A stretch of DNA of 64,000 nucleotides from Lonicera japonica (GCA_021464415.1 CM038469.1:14362501-14426500); one strand, 5' to 3'; positions 10,681 through 23,509 are shown, numbered from the stretch's first letter. Notes: generated by a model from the sequence alone, not told the origin. Made by a program: numbers and translations.

Positions 10681-13600
10681 GCCGCCTCGGGGCAATCTTA
10701 TCGTACTCAGCAAAATGACCACGCCGAGTTTGAAGAAGAAACTGAGGAATATGAAGGAGCATCATTGGGTGCCTATCAGGGGCAGTTCATTCACTCTTAC
10801 AACGCAGTAACGGTTGAAGAAGATCCCCGACAAGAAGGGAAAGTGGAACCATCCTTAAAAGGGAAAGCAGGTGTGGAGAAGAGTCCTCAAAGAAATGGTC
10901 TGATGTATGTTGATATCAAGATCAACGGAAAGCCGATTCAGGCCATGGTGGACACAGGCGCAACGCATAACTACCTGGCGAGCACCGAAGTTGAACGGTT
11001 AGGCGTTCTCTTGGAAAAAAGGAGTAGGTCGCGTGAAGGCCATCAACTCAGCCGCTCAATCTGTCGCCGGAATGGCGAAATCTGTGTTAGTAAAAGTGGG
11101 TCCTTACGAAGGGAGAACTAATTTCTCGGTTGTGGTGATGGACGACTTCAAGGTTATCTTGGGGCTGGAGTTTTTGAGAGAAACTAAGGCTAGCGTCATG
11201 CCTAGCACAAATAGCCTCATGATGCTCGGCAAGAATCCATGCATTATCCCGGTGATGACCCTGTCAAGCAGTGGGAAGTTTTTATCGGCAATTCAACTGA
11301 AGAAGGGACTGAAGCAAGACAATCCTACTTTTGTGGCTGCACTAAAATGGGATGAAATTCAGGAGACCTCAGGACCCCTGCCGAAATCCATTCGATAGGT
11401 GTTAACCGAGTTCGAAGATATAATGCCCGACAACCTTTCGAAGAAGTTACCTCCACGTAGAGAAGTGGACCACCAGATTGAACTAGTGCCGGGTGCTAAG
11501 CCTCCAGTTCGCGCAGCTTATCGGATGTCCCAGCCCGAACTGGCGAAACTTCGAAAACAGCTAAAGGAATTATTGGATGCAGGTTTAGTGCAGCCAGCCA
11601 AATCGCCGTACGGGGCCCCAGTTCTCTTTCAAAAGAAACAAGATGGCTCCTTGAGAATGTGTGTCGACTACCGAGCTCTCAACAAGGTAACCGTCCGGAA
11701 TAACTACCCGATCCCTCTTGTAGCCGATTGCTTTGACCAACTCAGTCGAGCAAAAGTTTTCACTAAGCTCGATCTCAGATCCGGGTATTGGCAAGTTCGC
11801 ATTGCGGCAGGAGATGAGGGAAAAACCACATGCGTCACCAGATACGGGGCTTATGAATTCCTTGTTATGCCATTTGGGCTAACCAATGCTCCAGCCACTT
11901 TCAGTACCTTAATGAATCAGGTTCTTAGGGACTACTTGGATGATTTTGTCGTTGTTTATCTCGATGATATCGTTGTGTACATCGAAAATATGGAAGAGCA
12001 TGAAGAGCACCTGAAGAAGGTATTTGAGAGACTTCGAAAGCATGAGTTGTATATTAAGTTGTCGAAGTGCTCTTTTGCGCAGAAACGTATCAAATTTCTT
12101 GGCCACATCATTGAACAAGGGAGAGTGCAAATGGATCCGATTAAGGTCAAGGTTATTCAGGAATGGTAAGCGCCCACCAATGTGTCGGAACTCCGTTCTT
12201 TTCTGGGACTGGCGAATTACTACAGAAAGTTCATGAAAGACTACTCCAGTATCGCCTTGCCCCTGACGGAACTATTAAAGAAGGCAAAAGTTTGGAACTG
12301 GTCGACAGGGTGCCAAGCTGCCTTCGATGCTTTAAAGAAGGCTATGTCTGAAGACCCGGTTCTTACTCTACCGGATGTGACCAAGCCGTTTGAAGTGCAC
12401 ATCGATGCATCAGATGTTGCCCTCGGAGGAGTCTTAATGCAGAAGAGCCACCCGGTAGCATACGAAAGTCGTAAGCTCAATGACACCGAGAGGAGGTATT
12501 CTGCTCACGAGAAGGAGTTACTCGCAGTTGTCCATTGTCTGAGGTTATGGCGACACTACCTTCTTGGTTCTCGATTTCTTGTAAAGACAGATAACACTGC
12601 GGTCAGCCACTTTCTTAGTCAACCAAAATTGAGTTCTAAACAAGCAAGATGATAAGAGTTACTAGCTGAATTCAATTTTTGGATGGAGTATAAGGCGGAT
12701 TCGACCAATAAAGTAGCGGATGCTTTGAGTCGCAGGGTGGAGTTCAACGAACAGTCCAACGCGTTCCTTAACGCCATTCTTCGAATCGACAGTCAAGTGT
12801 CTACCGAAACCCGAAGCAAAATCAAGAATGCGCTACCGTAAGATCCTATTTCTGCGCAATTATTGAAAATGATCGAGAAGGGGAAGACACGGCAGTTTTG
12901 GTTAGACAACGGGTTCATCTCGACAAAGGGAAATCGAGTTTTTGTTCCTCGAGTAGGGGAGCTGAGGCGGACCCTGATTCGAGAATGCCATGACACCTTA
13001 TGGGCGGGACACCCTGGTCAAGAAAGGACGTTGGCCCTCCTTAAGCAAGGGTACTACTGGCCCCAAATGGAAAACGATGTGGAGAGCTATGTTAGAACTT
13101 GCCTGATTTGCCAACAAGATAAAATTGAGCAGAGACAGCCTGCAGGGCTACTGGAACCTCTACCAATCCCAGAACGACCTTGGGAGAGCATTTCGCTCGA
13201 CTTCATATCAGGTCTGCCCAAAGTGGGGGACTTGGCAACTATCCTTGTGGTCGTTGATCGTTTTTTGAAGTATGCCACTTTTTATCACAGTTCTAAAGAA
13301 CACATCGGGGGAGGAGACTGCACAATTATTCTTCAAGTATGTGGTTAAGTATTGGGGGATTCCTTGGAGCATAGTCAGTGACAGGAACTCACGATTCACG
13401 GAAAATTTTTGGAAGGAACTCTTCAAGGTTCTCGGCTCCAAGCTGTGTATGAGTTCCAGTTACCACCCTCAATCCGATGGACAAACTGAAAGATACAACG
13501 CGATGCTTGAGGAATATTTGCGCCATTTCGCTAGTGCAACACAACGAAATTGGGTCAAGTTATTGGACGTGGCTCAACTGTGCTTCAACGCCCAGAAAAA

Positions 13601-14283
13601 CTCTGGGACGGGTAAGAGCGCCTTCGAAATTGTTACTGGACAACAACCCATCCTTCCTCAAACCGTCTACTCGATGCCAGTTTCCAAATCTCCTAGAGCC
13701 CGTAACTTCTCAGAAGAATGGAAGCAAAATATTGAGTTGGCTCGTTCGCACCTAGAGAAGGCCAACCATCGAATGAAGAAGTATGCAGATCAGAAAAGGC
13801 GGCCGTTAGAGTTTCAAGTAGGAGATCTCGTAATGGTGAAGCTCCTTCCACAAGATAGAAAGTTCTTAAGGGCCGAGACCCACGCCTTCTGTAAAAATAT
13901 GAGGGGCCGCTTAAGATTGTGAAGAAAGTCAGGAAAGTGGCTTATCGGATTGAACCCCCTAGTTGGCTGAAGGTTCACCAAGTATTTCATGTTAGCATGC
14001 TGAAACCATACTTTGTTGATACTTCCGATCCAACCCGAGGGGAGTCTAGTCGTCCAGGGCTAAAGCAGCGAGCAGAAGGGAAGAAGTCAGTGGAAGCCAT
14101 CCTGGCCGATCGAGTTGTGACAGCTTCTCGTAAACAATACCAAGAGTTTCTCGTCAAATGGGCAGGAAGAGATCCCGAAGAGAACACTTGAGAAAGAGCA
14201 TCAGACCTATCAGCCTTCCAGGATCAGATCACAGCATACCTCGACCAGTTGACGAGGGCGTCAACAGCTCTGGTGGGGGATGA
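10681..14283 (+). pseudogene. chromovirus pol with C-terminal chromodomain
   Basis: Domains in order: aspartic protease with DTGA (10951-10962); a frameshift near 11020; RT (about 11570-12090) with FGLTNAPATF and the catalytic YLDD (11957-11968); RNase H (12370-12770) with HIDASD; integrase zinc finger (about 12980-13115, HPGQERTL to CLICQQ) and core (13190-13500, with LDFISG, SDRNSRF, SDGQTERYN); chromodomain (about 14090-14260, VEAILADRVV and LVKWAGRDPEENT). Stops occur at 11396, 12168, 12651, 12840 and 14189, the last converting the conserved Trp of the chromodomain; further frameshifts lie near 13300 and 13910. Chromodomains guide insertion to modified chromatin. Confidence 0.88.
14269..14283 (+). 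promoter_or_regulatory. chromovirus polypurine tract
   Basis: The purine-rich GGTGGGGGATGA immediately precedes the 3' LTR, the normal place for the plus-strand primer. Confidence 0.7.
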
Positions 14284-14888
14284 TGTCACGGGGTGCCTTC
14301 CAACAGCACCCGTGACCGATTACTACGCTTCATCGACACTGTGCATGCGCCCGAGCGCAGCACAGCCCAACAGGCAATAATCGACTGCGCTTCATCAGCA
14401 CCGTGCACGCGCCCGAGTGCAGCACTGCATCTAGTTTTATTATTCTGTTTAGGTTTCCCTTATGTAAATATTGTTTCCTTGTAATTAGATCTAGGAATTT
14501 CCTTTGTAATTGTATTACATTTCTATTGTAAAAGTTTTCTTGTAACTTGTAAGACCCAACGTGCACTGCTACAACTTTGGTATTTTCATTAAGTGGTTAT
14601 ATGTGGGGATAAGACTATCTACCTCACACCCGAGTTGCCTACCAGTGCACGTTGTTTAGCACTTTGTTTTCAAGCTCTTACTCTCTTTCGAATTGTAACA
14701 ACTTTCCATATAATCTCATTTTCTTGCAATGAAGTAATCTCAATTTGTGCTCACGCTCTTGTTAAAATTATTGTTGTTGCATGTTGTTCGTTGATTGTTA
14801 ATTAAATTCGATCACACTCGACCGGGCTATCGGTTAGCACGGTCGCTCACGCGGCCTCCTTTGTGCCATCAAAGGACACCCCGTTACA
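14284..14888 (+). repeat. 3' LTR of the chromovirus
   Basis: 605 bases, aligned end to end with 8864-9467. It ends CCCCGTTACA and is followed by the target duplication CATTG at 14889-14893. Confidence 0.92.
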
Positions 14889-15410
14889 CATTGCTAAGTA
14901 TTTTGAAGAAGATGGGGGAGAATTATCCCAACAATTAGAATGAACGAATACCTTTGGTGCTATGGACCTACATGACATTAAAAAGAAGACCTACATGATT
15001 CACGCTTTACTCACTAGTTTATGGGTTAGAAGCCACTTTGCCTGTAGAGATGGTAATGCATTTGGCAAGAATTGCGTTAGCCCACTACCTGTTACCAGAT
15101 TAGAGATATATGTAGTTGGAGAGTTTGGATGAACGAAGGGATAAAGCTAAAAGATATCTCAGTTTACACAAAATAGCTCGCCAAAGCCTATGAAGGATTT
15201 GTGAAAGAAAATTTAATGAAGGAAATCTAGTATTAAAAATAGCGGAGCACATTATTCGAGGCATGTTGGCACAAAAGTTTACAAAAAACTGGGAAGACCC
15301 ATACATATTTAGAAGCGTGGGAGATTTGAGATACTACCTTATTTTAGAAATAGATTTAGAGACCACTAGATCTATTAATTGCAAGTATTTAAAGTTGTAT
15401 TACCCTTAGC
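14889..15410 (+). pseudogene. Tat-lineage integrase, 3' part
   Basis: Sequence resumes the integrase disrupted at 8863. Frames contain LVYGLEATLPVEMVMHLARI (about 15017-15075), LDERRDKAKRYL (about 15125), KFNEGNLVLKIAEHI (about 15210), KNWEDPYIFRSVG and INCKYLKLYYP, ending at a TAG near 15408. This matches the C-terminal end of Tat-type Pol. Several stops and shifts are present. Confidence 0.65.
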
Positions 15411-18400
15411 TAAATAACATTTATGAGAATTCGTAAGCAAGAAAAATAACATCTTTATTTACAGAACCGTTTAGCAAAAAAACCCCAAATAAAAATAGAC
15501 ATGTCCACGTTAAAAAAATAAAAGTAAAGTAAAACAGCAACATTAATTCAAAACACCGAAAAAAAAAATTACAACTTGCTTAACAAAAAAAAAATCCCCC
15601 ACAGCAATACCAATTATGCCATTAAAGTCATGGCCAAAGCCTGTCCTTACATCCTTTATAAGCTTGGATTTTTGACTCCCTAACTCATTTAAGTTGTTGC
15701 TTAAATTGGCCAACGGAGCCTTAAACTTCCTTCTTTAAAGTCGTTAGATGTACCTACAAACTGTCATGTTAGGCTTCTAAGTCTTCCCTTTCGTGAACCA
15801 ATCCACTCTCAGCATCATTCAAGATCTGAAGTTGGGATTTCTTGCACAAGTAGAAAAACTACCTAGCAACTTAAACCCTCTGTCGCAAGTAGGAAACATC
15901 CACATGGCCAGCTTCCAAAATAGCCAAAATATATGAAAAGTTACCTAAGTCATGCTGGCCAAGTTGCTCAATAGTCAGCTTCGCCAAAGGACAAATGGCT
16001 CAAGAAACATGGTTAGCAGATATATCCTAACAACGGGTTGAGTAGCCTAAGACTGGAAGAAGGCATGGTCTCAAATAGATAGCCCTTGAAATAGGCCAAC
16101 TCGAGTAAAGTCAGTGATATACAGCCAAAGATAGGAGAAATCAGCAGGCTCGTCACTATCTTTAGCCTTAGAAATAAAAACAGCCTCCTGACCGAAGCCT
16201 CTGTCATTGCCTCTAAGTTCACACCAAAATTTGAAAGCAAATTACGAACACGGTCAAACATCCAAAACATGGACTCCACAAAGCGATTGGAAGAAAACAA
16301 AGTATACCTCTAAGGGAAAACAACTCCAATAGAAATTGGTAAACCATCCTTGACACCAGAAGTTCCTTCACCAGACCCTACAGAAGTGCATGGGATGATT
16401 AACAAAATAATTAGCATAAATTCACGCTATAATTAGTGAAACAAAAACAAAAACATGCACTTTCCAGAATAAAAGGTAATGGTCTTCACAAAAGGCTACG
16501 AGAGATGTGTCCATATGGACATTTCCCCCATAAGTTAACAAGAAAAGCACAAGGGAGAAATAAGAAATAAAATAACAAAAAAAGATAGGAGCAATAAAAA
16601 ATTATGTGTACCAGAACCAATGGAGGCAGTCCCTATGGGAGAAACCTTAGAACGACCCATATAAGGGCTCTCCATAATTACATTCTCAGCAGAAGCTAAG
16701 TAAGAAAGGCGAATATATTATTAGTGAACTGAATAAAGTTGATTAAAAAAGATAAATAACACAAAAAAGGAATAGATTAATCTATTAGAAACGAGAATAG
16801 TCTCTTCAACAATTTTAGCTCATTCAATTGCAACAAAATTGCTTGTCAAAGGATCGACAACATAATCCTTTATGGGATCAAAACAATAATAATCTATTTG
16901 CTGAAAATGATGGCATATAATTGAACTAATAAGCCAAAGGTGGTAAAAAAATGGAATATACCACAAAATAAAAGAAGAAAGGAGAAGAAGACGATAATAT
17001 ACCTCCATCACGATCGCTGCTAGAAGATGGGTCAGTAGAGCTTTGCTAAAGACTTACCACAAAGAAAGTCAATGGAGCGCGATCAGGAGGAATTTCTTGA
17101 GCAGCACCCGTCTTGCTATAAAGTATGTCAAGTTCTCTTCGATCCCCTCTTGATAACCCAGAGGAGTTTAAGAAGGAAGTCCTTATGGATATTGGCATTT
17201 GATTACCAAACTAACTGGCTTGTTATCCTCAGAATCAGACTCTAACTCCCATAGGTTTAGTGTTTACGTCATTTATCAGCCTTCATGGGAAAAAAAGTAG
17301 AGGAATCCTTATCAAGTTGAGTGTTGGATTTACCCTTTGGAGTAATAGTCTTTCCTTTAGGAGAAGGAGCAGTAGGGATAGACTTACCCATGGGAGGAAC
17401 ATAAGAAATTACATCTGTGGGAAGTGGGATGGTAAATCCAGGCTTTTGTATAGGGCTGGAAGGACCTCTGCAGCGACCATCACTATTGTTTAAGGTCAAC
17501 CGACTTAATGTCTGATCTGACAGGCTGATTCATTTCATAAAGGCCAGAACGACGTCACCCTGTAGCTTTGTTCACAAACTTCTTCCCTAAGGTGATGGCA
17601 TCGATAATCATGACCTAGTCACTCAGATGACTGAAATGCTGTTTAGCACCCCTCCTTATAAATGCTATCTAAGAAATACCATTCATATTACATATACTTG
17701 GGCCTGCAATGTATGGAGGGGAAGGCTCGGGAGCAAACTGATCCTAGCCAAACTGCCTTATTCTTAAGAACCAGGAAGTAACAAGGCTGGCAACAAATAA
17801 TGGTTGGACCAACAGTAGTATAATAGAATTCATGGTCACTAATATTTGCAATGTGGACATACTATTGGTGAGTTTGACCGAAGAAACTTTGGTAGAAAAA
17901 AATGTTTACACTGTATGGCCTAAAAACAAACCAATCCTCAATATCAATAAAACCCCCAAGTTCATTTGTAGTAAAAGTCCCATTCCAGCATAAAAACCTA
18001 AGTGGTCCCTTTGCGCCCTCATTTAGGACAGGATATTGGACTGGAAATGGGGAATAATGAGGAAAATGCTTATAGAGAAAAGGGTGAAAAGTATAAAAAG
18101 GGAATTGGCGGTATAAAGCGCAATCTAGCCAGTTGTTCAAGTTCCCTAGCATAAAGGCTACTAATGGGACTTGGCAGTTTGCGGCTAATTGAATGGCAAG
18201 GGGAAAAAGTAATTTTCTAATAGCGTTAGACAGTTACCCATGAGCAATAACACGAGATAAAAACATTGTTAGATAGGCAATTAGATGCCAGTTGTGAGCA
18301 GACAAAGTGGATACCTCAACCATTGGAGGAGGACCTGATCCTAACTGACGTGTCTTGCTAGTGATGTTGCCAAAAATTTGCCTATGCCAAAGCCTGAAGT

Positions 18401-18474
18401 TGTACCATAGACTAAAGACATCCAAAGCCTCACGCGCTTCTAGCATATAGCTTTAATCCATAGGAACTTTACCG
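15411..18474 (-). pseudogene. antisense ORF region of the Tat element
   Basis: Downstream of pol, the minus strand has broken but related coding stretches: 18446-18234 (MLEAREALDVFSLWYNFRL start), 18152-17862 (containing LVAFMLGNLNNWL just upstream and GGFIDIEDWF), 16300-16013, and a coiled-coil-like end near 15990-15600. Some Tat-lineage elements carry an antisense gene between pol and the 3' LTR whose product resembles plant mobile domain or 'gypsy-type transposon' proteins; this fits that position and orientation. Domain assignment is tentative, because no diagnostic motif is intact and many stops interrupt it. Confidence 0.4.
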
Positions 18475-18661
18475 ACTTATGGCAATCCAAACTAGAGGTG
18501 TTTTCGATATTTAGTTTCCATTTAGTTATGTTTTATTTGGTTTTGACATGTATTTTTTTTTCTCTAAATGAATTTAACATAACAATGGAATATTAATGGT
18601 ACTGTAAGATTTGTTCTATAAACAAAACTAGGCTAAGAGGATTTATCCTCTAGAAATAAAG
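18475..18661. other. spacer with inverted-repeat arm
   Basis: Bases 18475-18535 (from CTTATGGCAATCCAAAC) are related in inverted orientation to 19225-19285. The rest is AT-rich and unassigned. AGAGGATTTATCCTC, a near-palindrome, occurs at about 18637 and again at 18682. Confidence 0.4.
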
Positions 18662-19215
18662 TGTGACGCCCTAAATCCATTTAAGAGGATTTATCCTCCG
18701 GGACCCGGTTAATCATGGAGCCGTAACTGACGGTGGTCAAAATAAGAAGAATACTGAACGATAAGGAACAACTATATAAACAAAACTAGTCTTAACCTCA
18801 TAATTGTATCATACAAAGCATAAGTAACAAGCCTTCAACGAGGTCCCAAAATACATGTCCAGAATCCTTAATATACATATCAGTTCTAGAGAAAATACAA
18901 TACAAGGCATAACGCCGATGTAAATAAAATGTTAAGATCAATGGTCCTTCCATGTTAAGGACCCTCAGCTAACTACGAAATGAGAAGCGAGGCAATCTAA
19001 GAAGCATCGTACTTCCTCTTCCTTTTTTCCGAAGAACCTATAGAAGTACCTATATAGAACATAGTAAGAGTGAGTCAAACGGACTCAGTGGGAACCATAT
19101 ATGATAAGTTAAATTAGAAAATAATAATGAGAATTCCTTTATGGAAGTAGTAGACAATTCAATTGTATAAAGTCATTTTGGGGAAATATGTAATAGTATA
19201 AAGTGTAAAATACCC
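18662..19215 (-). repeat. fragment of a TGTAACACC-type long LTR
   Basis: Begins TGTGACGCCC and contains GGGACCCGGTTAATCA and later GGACTCAGTGGGAACCATAT, the same landmarks as the solo LTR at 23510-26425. It is the 3' end of the LTR read on the minus strand. The remainder (about 2.4 kb) is missing, ending near 19215 beside the viral cluster. Confidence 0.65.
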
Positions 19216-19441
19216 TTTTCTTGTCTTACATGCACTGGTGGAAACCAAATGTTAAAAACACCCTTCGTTTGGATTGCCATAAGTGGGCAAAGTTCAAAGG
19301 AAAAGACTGACTCAAAATCTTAATTAGTGACACTTGGGGCTAACTGCCTAAGATGGATCATTAACTTATCATTCTTCCTTGATTTGGGACAATTCTTTGC
19401 ATAATGGCCTTGCTTGTGACAAAAAAAACAATTGTATGATC

Positions 19442-21054
19442 TATAAGTTAGAAAATACCCTAGAGGGGTTGAATATGGTTTTTGAAACGTAATTAGGTTT
19501 TAAAAATAGTTTTAAAAAGATTTAAAGTCTATATCAAGAACCAAGTCAATCAACCAAGCAATCCCAATCACAATCAATAATATGGCAATAAAATAAATAG
19601 CTAGAGATAGAAAGATTAAATCGAAGAAACCCAAGATGCTTTGTTTACGCAGTTTGGTTGTTTAAACCATACGTTCGTGCCTAAGTAGTGCCCCCGAGAA
19701 GTTCCACTAAACCGATTTTCTTATGGGTGAAAATCAAACCGCTACAAGTGTATTTTCTTTCTACACTCACACAAGAATCCCTCTTGTTATTCTCTGAGAT
19801 AGACCTCTCACAATGATAATGAATAAGGTTTGTTTGGTGGCAAAAACCAATGTACAATAACTCTCAAGTATATTAGAAGATTACAAATGATGCTCACATT
19901 AGAGTTATCAAATTTGATCAAGATATATAGCTCAAATCAAGAATGATTAATCAAAACAATTTCTTGAATCATTGAATAATGAGAATAGATGACGAATAAA
20001 GATGAATAGTAATTCAAAATAGTTTGAAAGTGTCTAGGAAGTCATATATATAGTTCTAGACAAGATATGACCGTTTTAAGGAGTTGGTATAAGTTTGGTG
20101 CCAAAAATGATAAAAAATAAAAAATTCAACAGCTATATTATGAGGCATCAGTCGATTGAGCAAGGCTCGTCAGTCGACTGATGCCTACTGTTCTACCAGC
20201 CAAAATCCAAATTTTGGACTTTTGCAATTTTATTCCAAATTTAATTTTAATGCTTGGGATAGGTCAAAAACATGTTCCTAAGACACCTATTTTCGAGAGA
20301 TATTACAATATGCTCGTTTGAATTTAATATGAATTTATTTTGAAAACTGGTTTTTTTGAAATGATGTTTTCAAAAACTTTTCAATTTAAACTTGTTTTTG
20401 ATTAATCTTTTAAGGCTATATGAATATTTGTGAGCTATGTAATTGATAAAAAAAGAAAATTTACAATAATATTAAGTACTCACTCAAAATTCAATTTAAC
20501 GAGTCTTCGAGTTCTTAGATTGTTTCTTCGATTCTTCACTTACTTTAGAACTTGATCTACAAATGAAATGTGTATCAATTGCTTACTTGCTGTGATCAAT
20601 GCTAATGAATGATGTAAGCCATTGAGATTTGAATACTTGTAGAGGAATGATCTCGGTTTTGGTTTGTCGATTTGTTTCCACATATGATGATCGGATTGTG
20701 GCTATACTTAATTCAACACACATGTTAAATTACATAAGATTAAATTATTATTATTATTATTATCAAAACAAGATTAGTGACTTTTAGGTCAACAATCTCA
20801 CCTTTTTTAATAATAACAATAAATTAATGTGTGTTTGCGATTAAGATCATAAATCAAATTAAAGTGGGAATGCTCCCCTTCAAACTTTGCATACGATAAA
20901 CACAATATTAAATCAAAACACATTATATAGTAATGTCATAATAAATCTTAAGTTTAGACCAACATAATGAAAATTAATTCAACAGACATGTTAAATTATA
21001 CAAGATTAAATTATTGTTATTATAAAAACAAGATTAGTGACTTTTAGGTCAACA
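19442..21054 (-). mobile_element. internally deleted LTR retrotransposon inside viral fragment A
   Basis: Flanked by TGATC at 19437-19441 and 21055-21059. On the minus strand it starts TGTTGACCTAAAAG (at 21054), shows a second TGTTGACC start at 20794 preceded by a polypurine tract (AAAAAAGGTGAGAT, complement of 20795-20808), and ends with CTTATA (expected CA, mutated). So a truncated 5' LTR (about 21054-20970), a PPT and a complete 3' LTR of about 1,353 bases remain; gag and pol are gone. The end context (CCCTCTAGGGTATTTT on the minus strand) resembles Copia-type LTRs. Confidence 0.6.
20143..20187. repeat. hairpin with 13-bp arms in the LTR
   Basis: AGGCATCAGTCGA is followed after about 15 bases by its perfect complement TCGACTGATGCCT. 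The inner CAGTCGACTG is itself a palindrome. It lies inside the LTR at 19442-20794. Confidence 0.75.
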
Positions 21055-23504
21055 TGATCTTTTTTCTCTGGACTTTATTTTCTTGAAAAACTTCCGTTTT
21101 TCCTTCTTATGGACCGGCTTGAATTTGGAAGAGTTGTTCTAAGAGGAAACGGTATAGTCAAATCGCTTGAAATGTTTTTTCTTTTTGGAATGAGAACAGT
21201 CACAAGATTTTGCTTATTTGCATTTGATCTTCAAATGGCCACCTTTGTTGCATGTATCAATTAATTGCCTATTTGTTTTCTGAACTTACTGTATAAACTT
21301 TTGCTGATTACAATGTCGTTCAAGGGAATCTGTAACGAGCTCATAAAGTTAAACAATGGAGGCAGTCTGCAGTGTTCTTTGTTTCAGGGATAGGACCTTT
21401 TAGGCTTCAGCACCTAAGGATTCTGGAAATGAGTTGAGAAAAGCTTGCTTTAAATTAACATCATCTATTCCATTTATGACATAAAATTGCTTGGATATAC
21501 GATCATAGTGTTTTTCAATGTCTTTGCGTAATGAGCATTATTTCATTTGAAGGTATTCTTCACGTACAAGTTCTTCGTGATGACCCAAACGACCAATGAA
21601 TTAGCATAAAGTATCTTAACCAAAGCGTCTAGTGAGGCAGATTGCTAGACTTAGAGTTGATGGTATTCTCTAAGACTAAGGCACCATTCTTTCAAACATC
21701 CTTCAAGCCAAGAAATGAACCTTTTGACGACCGTGGCTATATCATAGAACTGACAATCAACTTTTAACCATGAGTTAAAAATAATAAACCTTTCGCGCCA
21801 CTTTGATGGGGAAACATCATTTATGGTGAAAACATAGTGTTTTTCATCATATGACCTGTTATCGTGATAGGGGTTTCTTGTCTATGATTAACAGTTTTTG
21901 TGGGATCGTAGTCACTAGTATCAACAACTTCAAGTTCTTATGGTACATTTTCTACCAGGAAAATTTCTTCAAAACGAATAAATGGGTCTTCACTGTTAGA
22001 GGGCAACATGACAGTATCATCGTCTTCGTCAACTTGGGGTGGTTTAGAGAGATTTTTGAGAAACGAATAAATATGGTTGGCTGGTTGATTTTTTGGGATT
22101 ATGTGGAAAAAGTCCATAGGTTGGGTAAATGATGAAAAATCCTATTTACCAATGTCGGGATCCAGATGGCCATATCTGGTACGACATTTGTTACTGTGAT
22201 GCTTGTGAGGATGTTCGGTATGAAGAAGAGTACATGGAAGATAGTCCAAAGAGGAAAGGCAAAAAGAAATCCTCTCAAGATGTACTCAGGGAAGGAACAA
22301 AGCTGGTGGCCTAACTGTTGACCTTTTTGGTGAACCCTCTAGAAAGTTTGACTTTTTTATCCTCTACAAGGATGACACAATCAAGCCCTCTATAGAAATC
22401 TCAAGTTGTTCTCCTTAAACACCCTTAGCCAAACCAACACTACCAAAGCCACCAGTTCTTTTTCTCTCTTACCAGAATGCCCTAAAATAGTTAGCCAAAT
22501 CCCCAATTAAGCTCTCCCAAACACCACCAGTCCAAGAGCCTGTCCCCTGCTACATGTTTGACCCTTTATCTCATAATTATAAGGCCAAATTTCCTAGTTG
22601 TGAAGAATTTGAGGACATTCAGCAAAGAACCAAACATGTGTGGAAGGTCAAAAATCCTGTCTCTAATGATCCACATAGTTAACCCAGATATGTGAATGTT
22701 ATTGAAGCAGCGCTAAATTGGCAAGTTGAAAATGTTGTTGCTCAAAATCAGGTACTCACCCATATAGCCAAGACATATGATTGATTAGAAACAAGAATGA
22801 CCAAGTTAGATGCTTTGGTTCGAGAACTCATAGAAAAAATTCAAGAGTTGCACAATGAACTTCTCCAAGATGCCACCACATTTAAAGACATTGCTCTGGC
22901 TAACTAAGTCATTGGCCAGAAAAGGAATGAGAAAAAGCATCTAAAATCTGTTTGCGTGACCTTGAAAGACAACAGAAGGCTCTTACACCACTAGATCCTG
23001 ACCACTGTTTTCCCCACTTCCTTAAGCACACCAGTCATGGTAGAGTTATGGCTAAGCGTTCTAAAATTGATATTGCTAAATAGTTTAAACCACAACCAAT
23101 ACAAAAGGCTCATGGCTCTCCTTTTGCCCTTTCACCATTCAGACCCCGTCCCCGTGCTTAAAGCAGCTCGACTGCTCCCACACCTATATCCACAACCTTA
23201 CCTACACCCACAATCTCTTATACTTCTGACCTAACCCAACATATTGGCCTTTTCCCACTGATCCCATAAAATTAACCAGCCAACCATATCCAATCGTTTC
23301 TAAAAAATTTTTCTAAACCACCCCCAAGTTGACGAAGACGATGATACTGTCATGTTGCCCTATAGTAGTGAAGACCCGTTTATTCATTTTGAAAAAAATT
23401 CTTGGCAGAAAATGTATCACAAGAATATGAAGTTATTAATACCAATGATGACAATCCCACATGAATTGTTGATCTTAGACAAGAAGCCCCTTATCGCGAT
23501 AATA

Positions 23505-23509
23505 TGTCA
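23505..23509. repeat. target-site duplication TGTCA (left)
   Basis: TGTCA at 23505-23509 is repeated at 26426-26430 and brackets the solo LTR. Confidence 0.85.

Larger units (their letters stand above)
8864..14888 (+). mobile_element. chromovirus (Ty3/gypsy) full-length but defective
   Basis: A 6.0-kb element with LTRs starting TGTCACGGGG, a Met-type PBS, gag with zinc knuckle, protease, RT, RNase H, integrase and a C-terminal chromodomain, flanked by the 5-bp duplication CATTG. The chromodomain places it among plant chromoviruses; the exact clade (Galadriel- or Reina-like) is not certain. The two LTRs differ by about 20 substitutions and one indel in 604 bases by eye (about 97% alike). Several frameshifts and stops inactivate it. 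Confidence 0.92.
19287..22126 (-). mobile_element. endogenous pararetrovirus fragment A (coat protein part)
   Basis: Minus-strand remnants of a caulimovirid coat-protein region lie at 21060-22126, with the following zinc knuckle (CX2CX4HX4C pattern) at about 19390-19437. The same sequence occurs on the plus strand at 23265-23509 and 26426-27330, giving a large inverted repeat. Frames are interrupted by many stops and indels. It is split by the LTR element at 19442-21054. The coat protein packages viral DNA in living relatives; nothing here is intact. The genus is not assigned with confidence (florendovirus- or petuvirus-like). Confidence 0.65.

Noticed and set aside
22129..22314. 61-codon ORF as a small host gene
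   Set aside because: Matches the inverted sequence at 28250-28460 and belongs to the pararetrovirus fragments.
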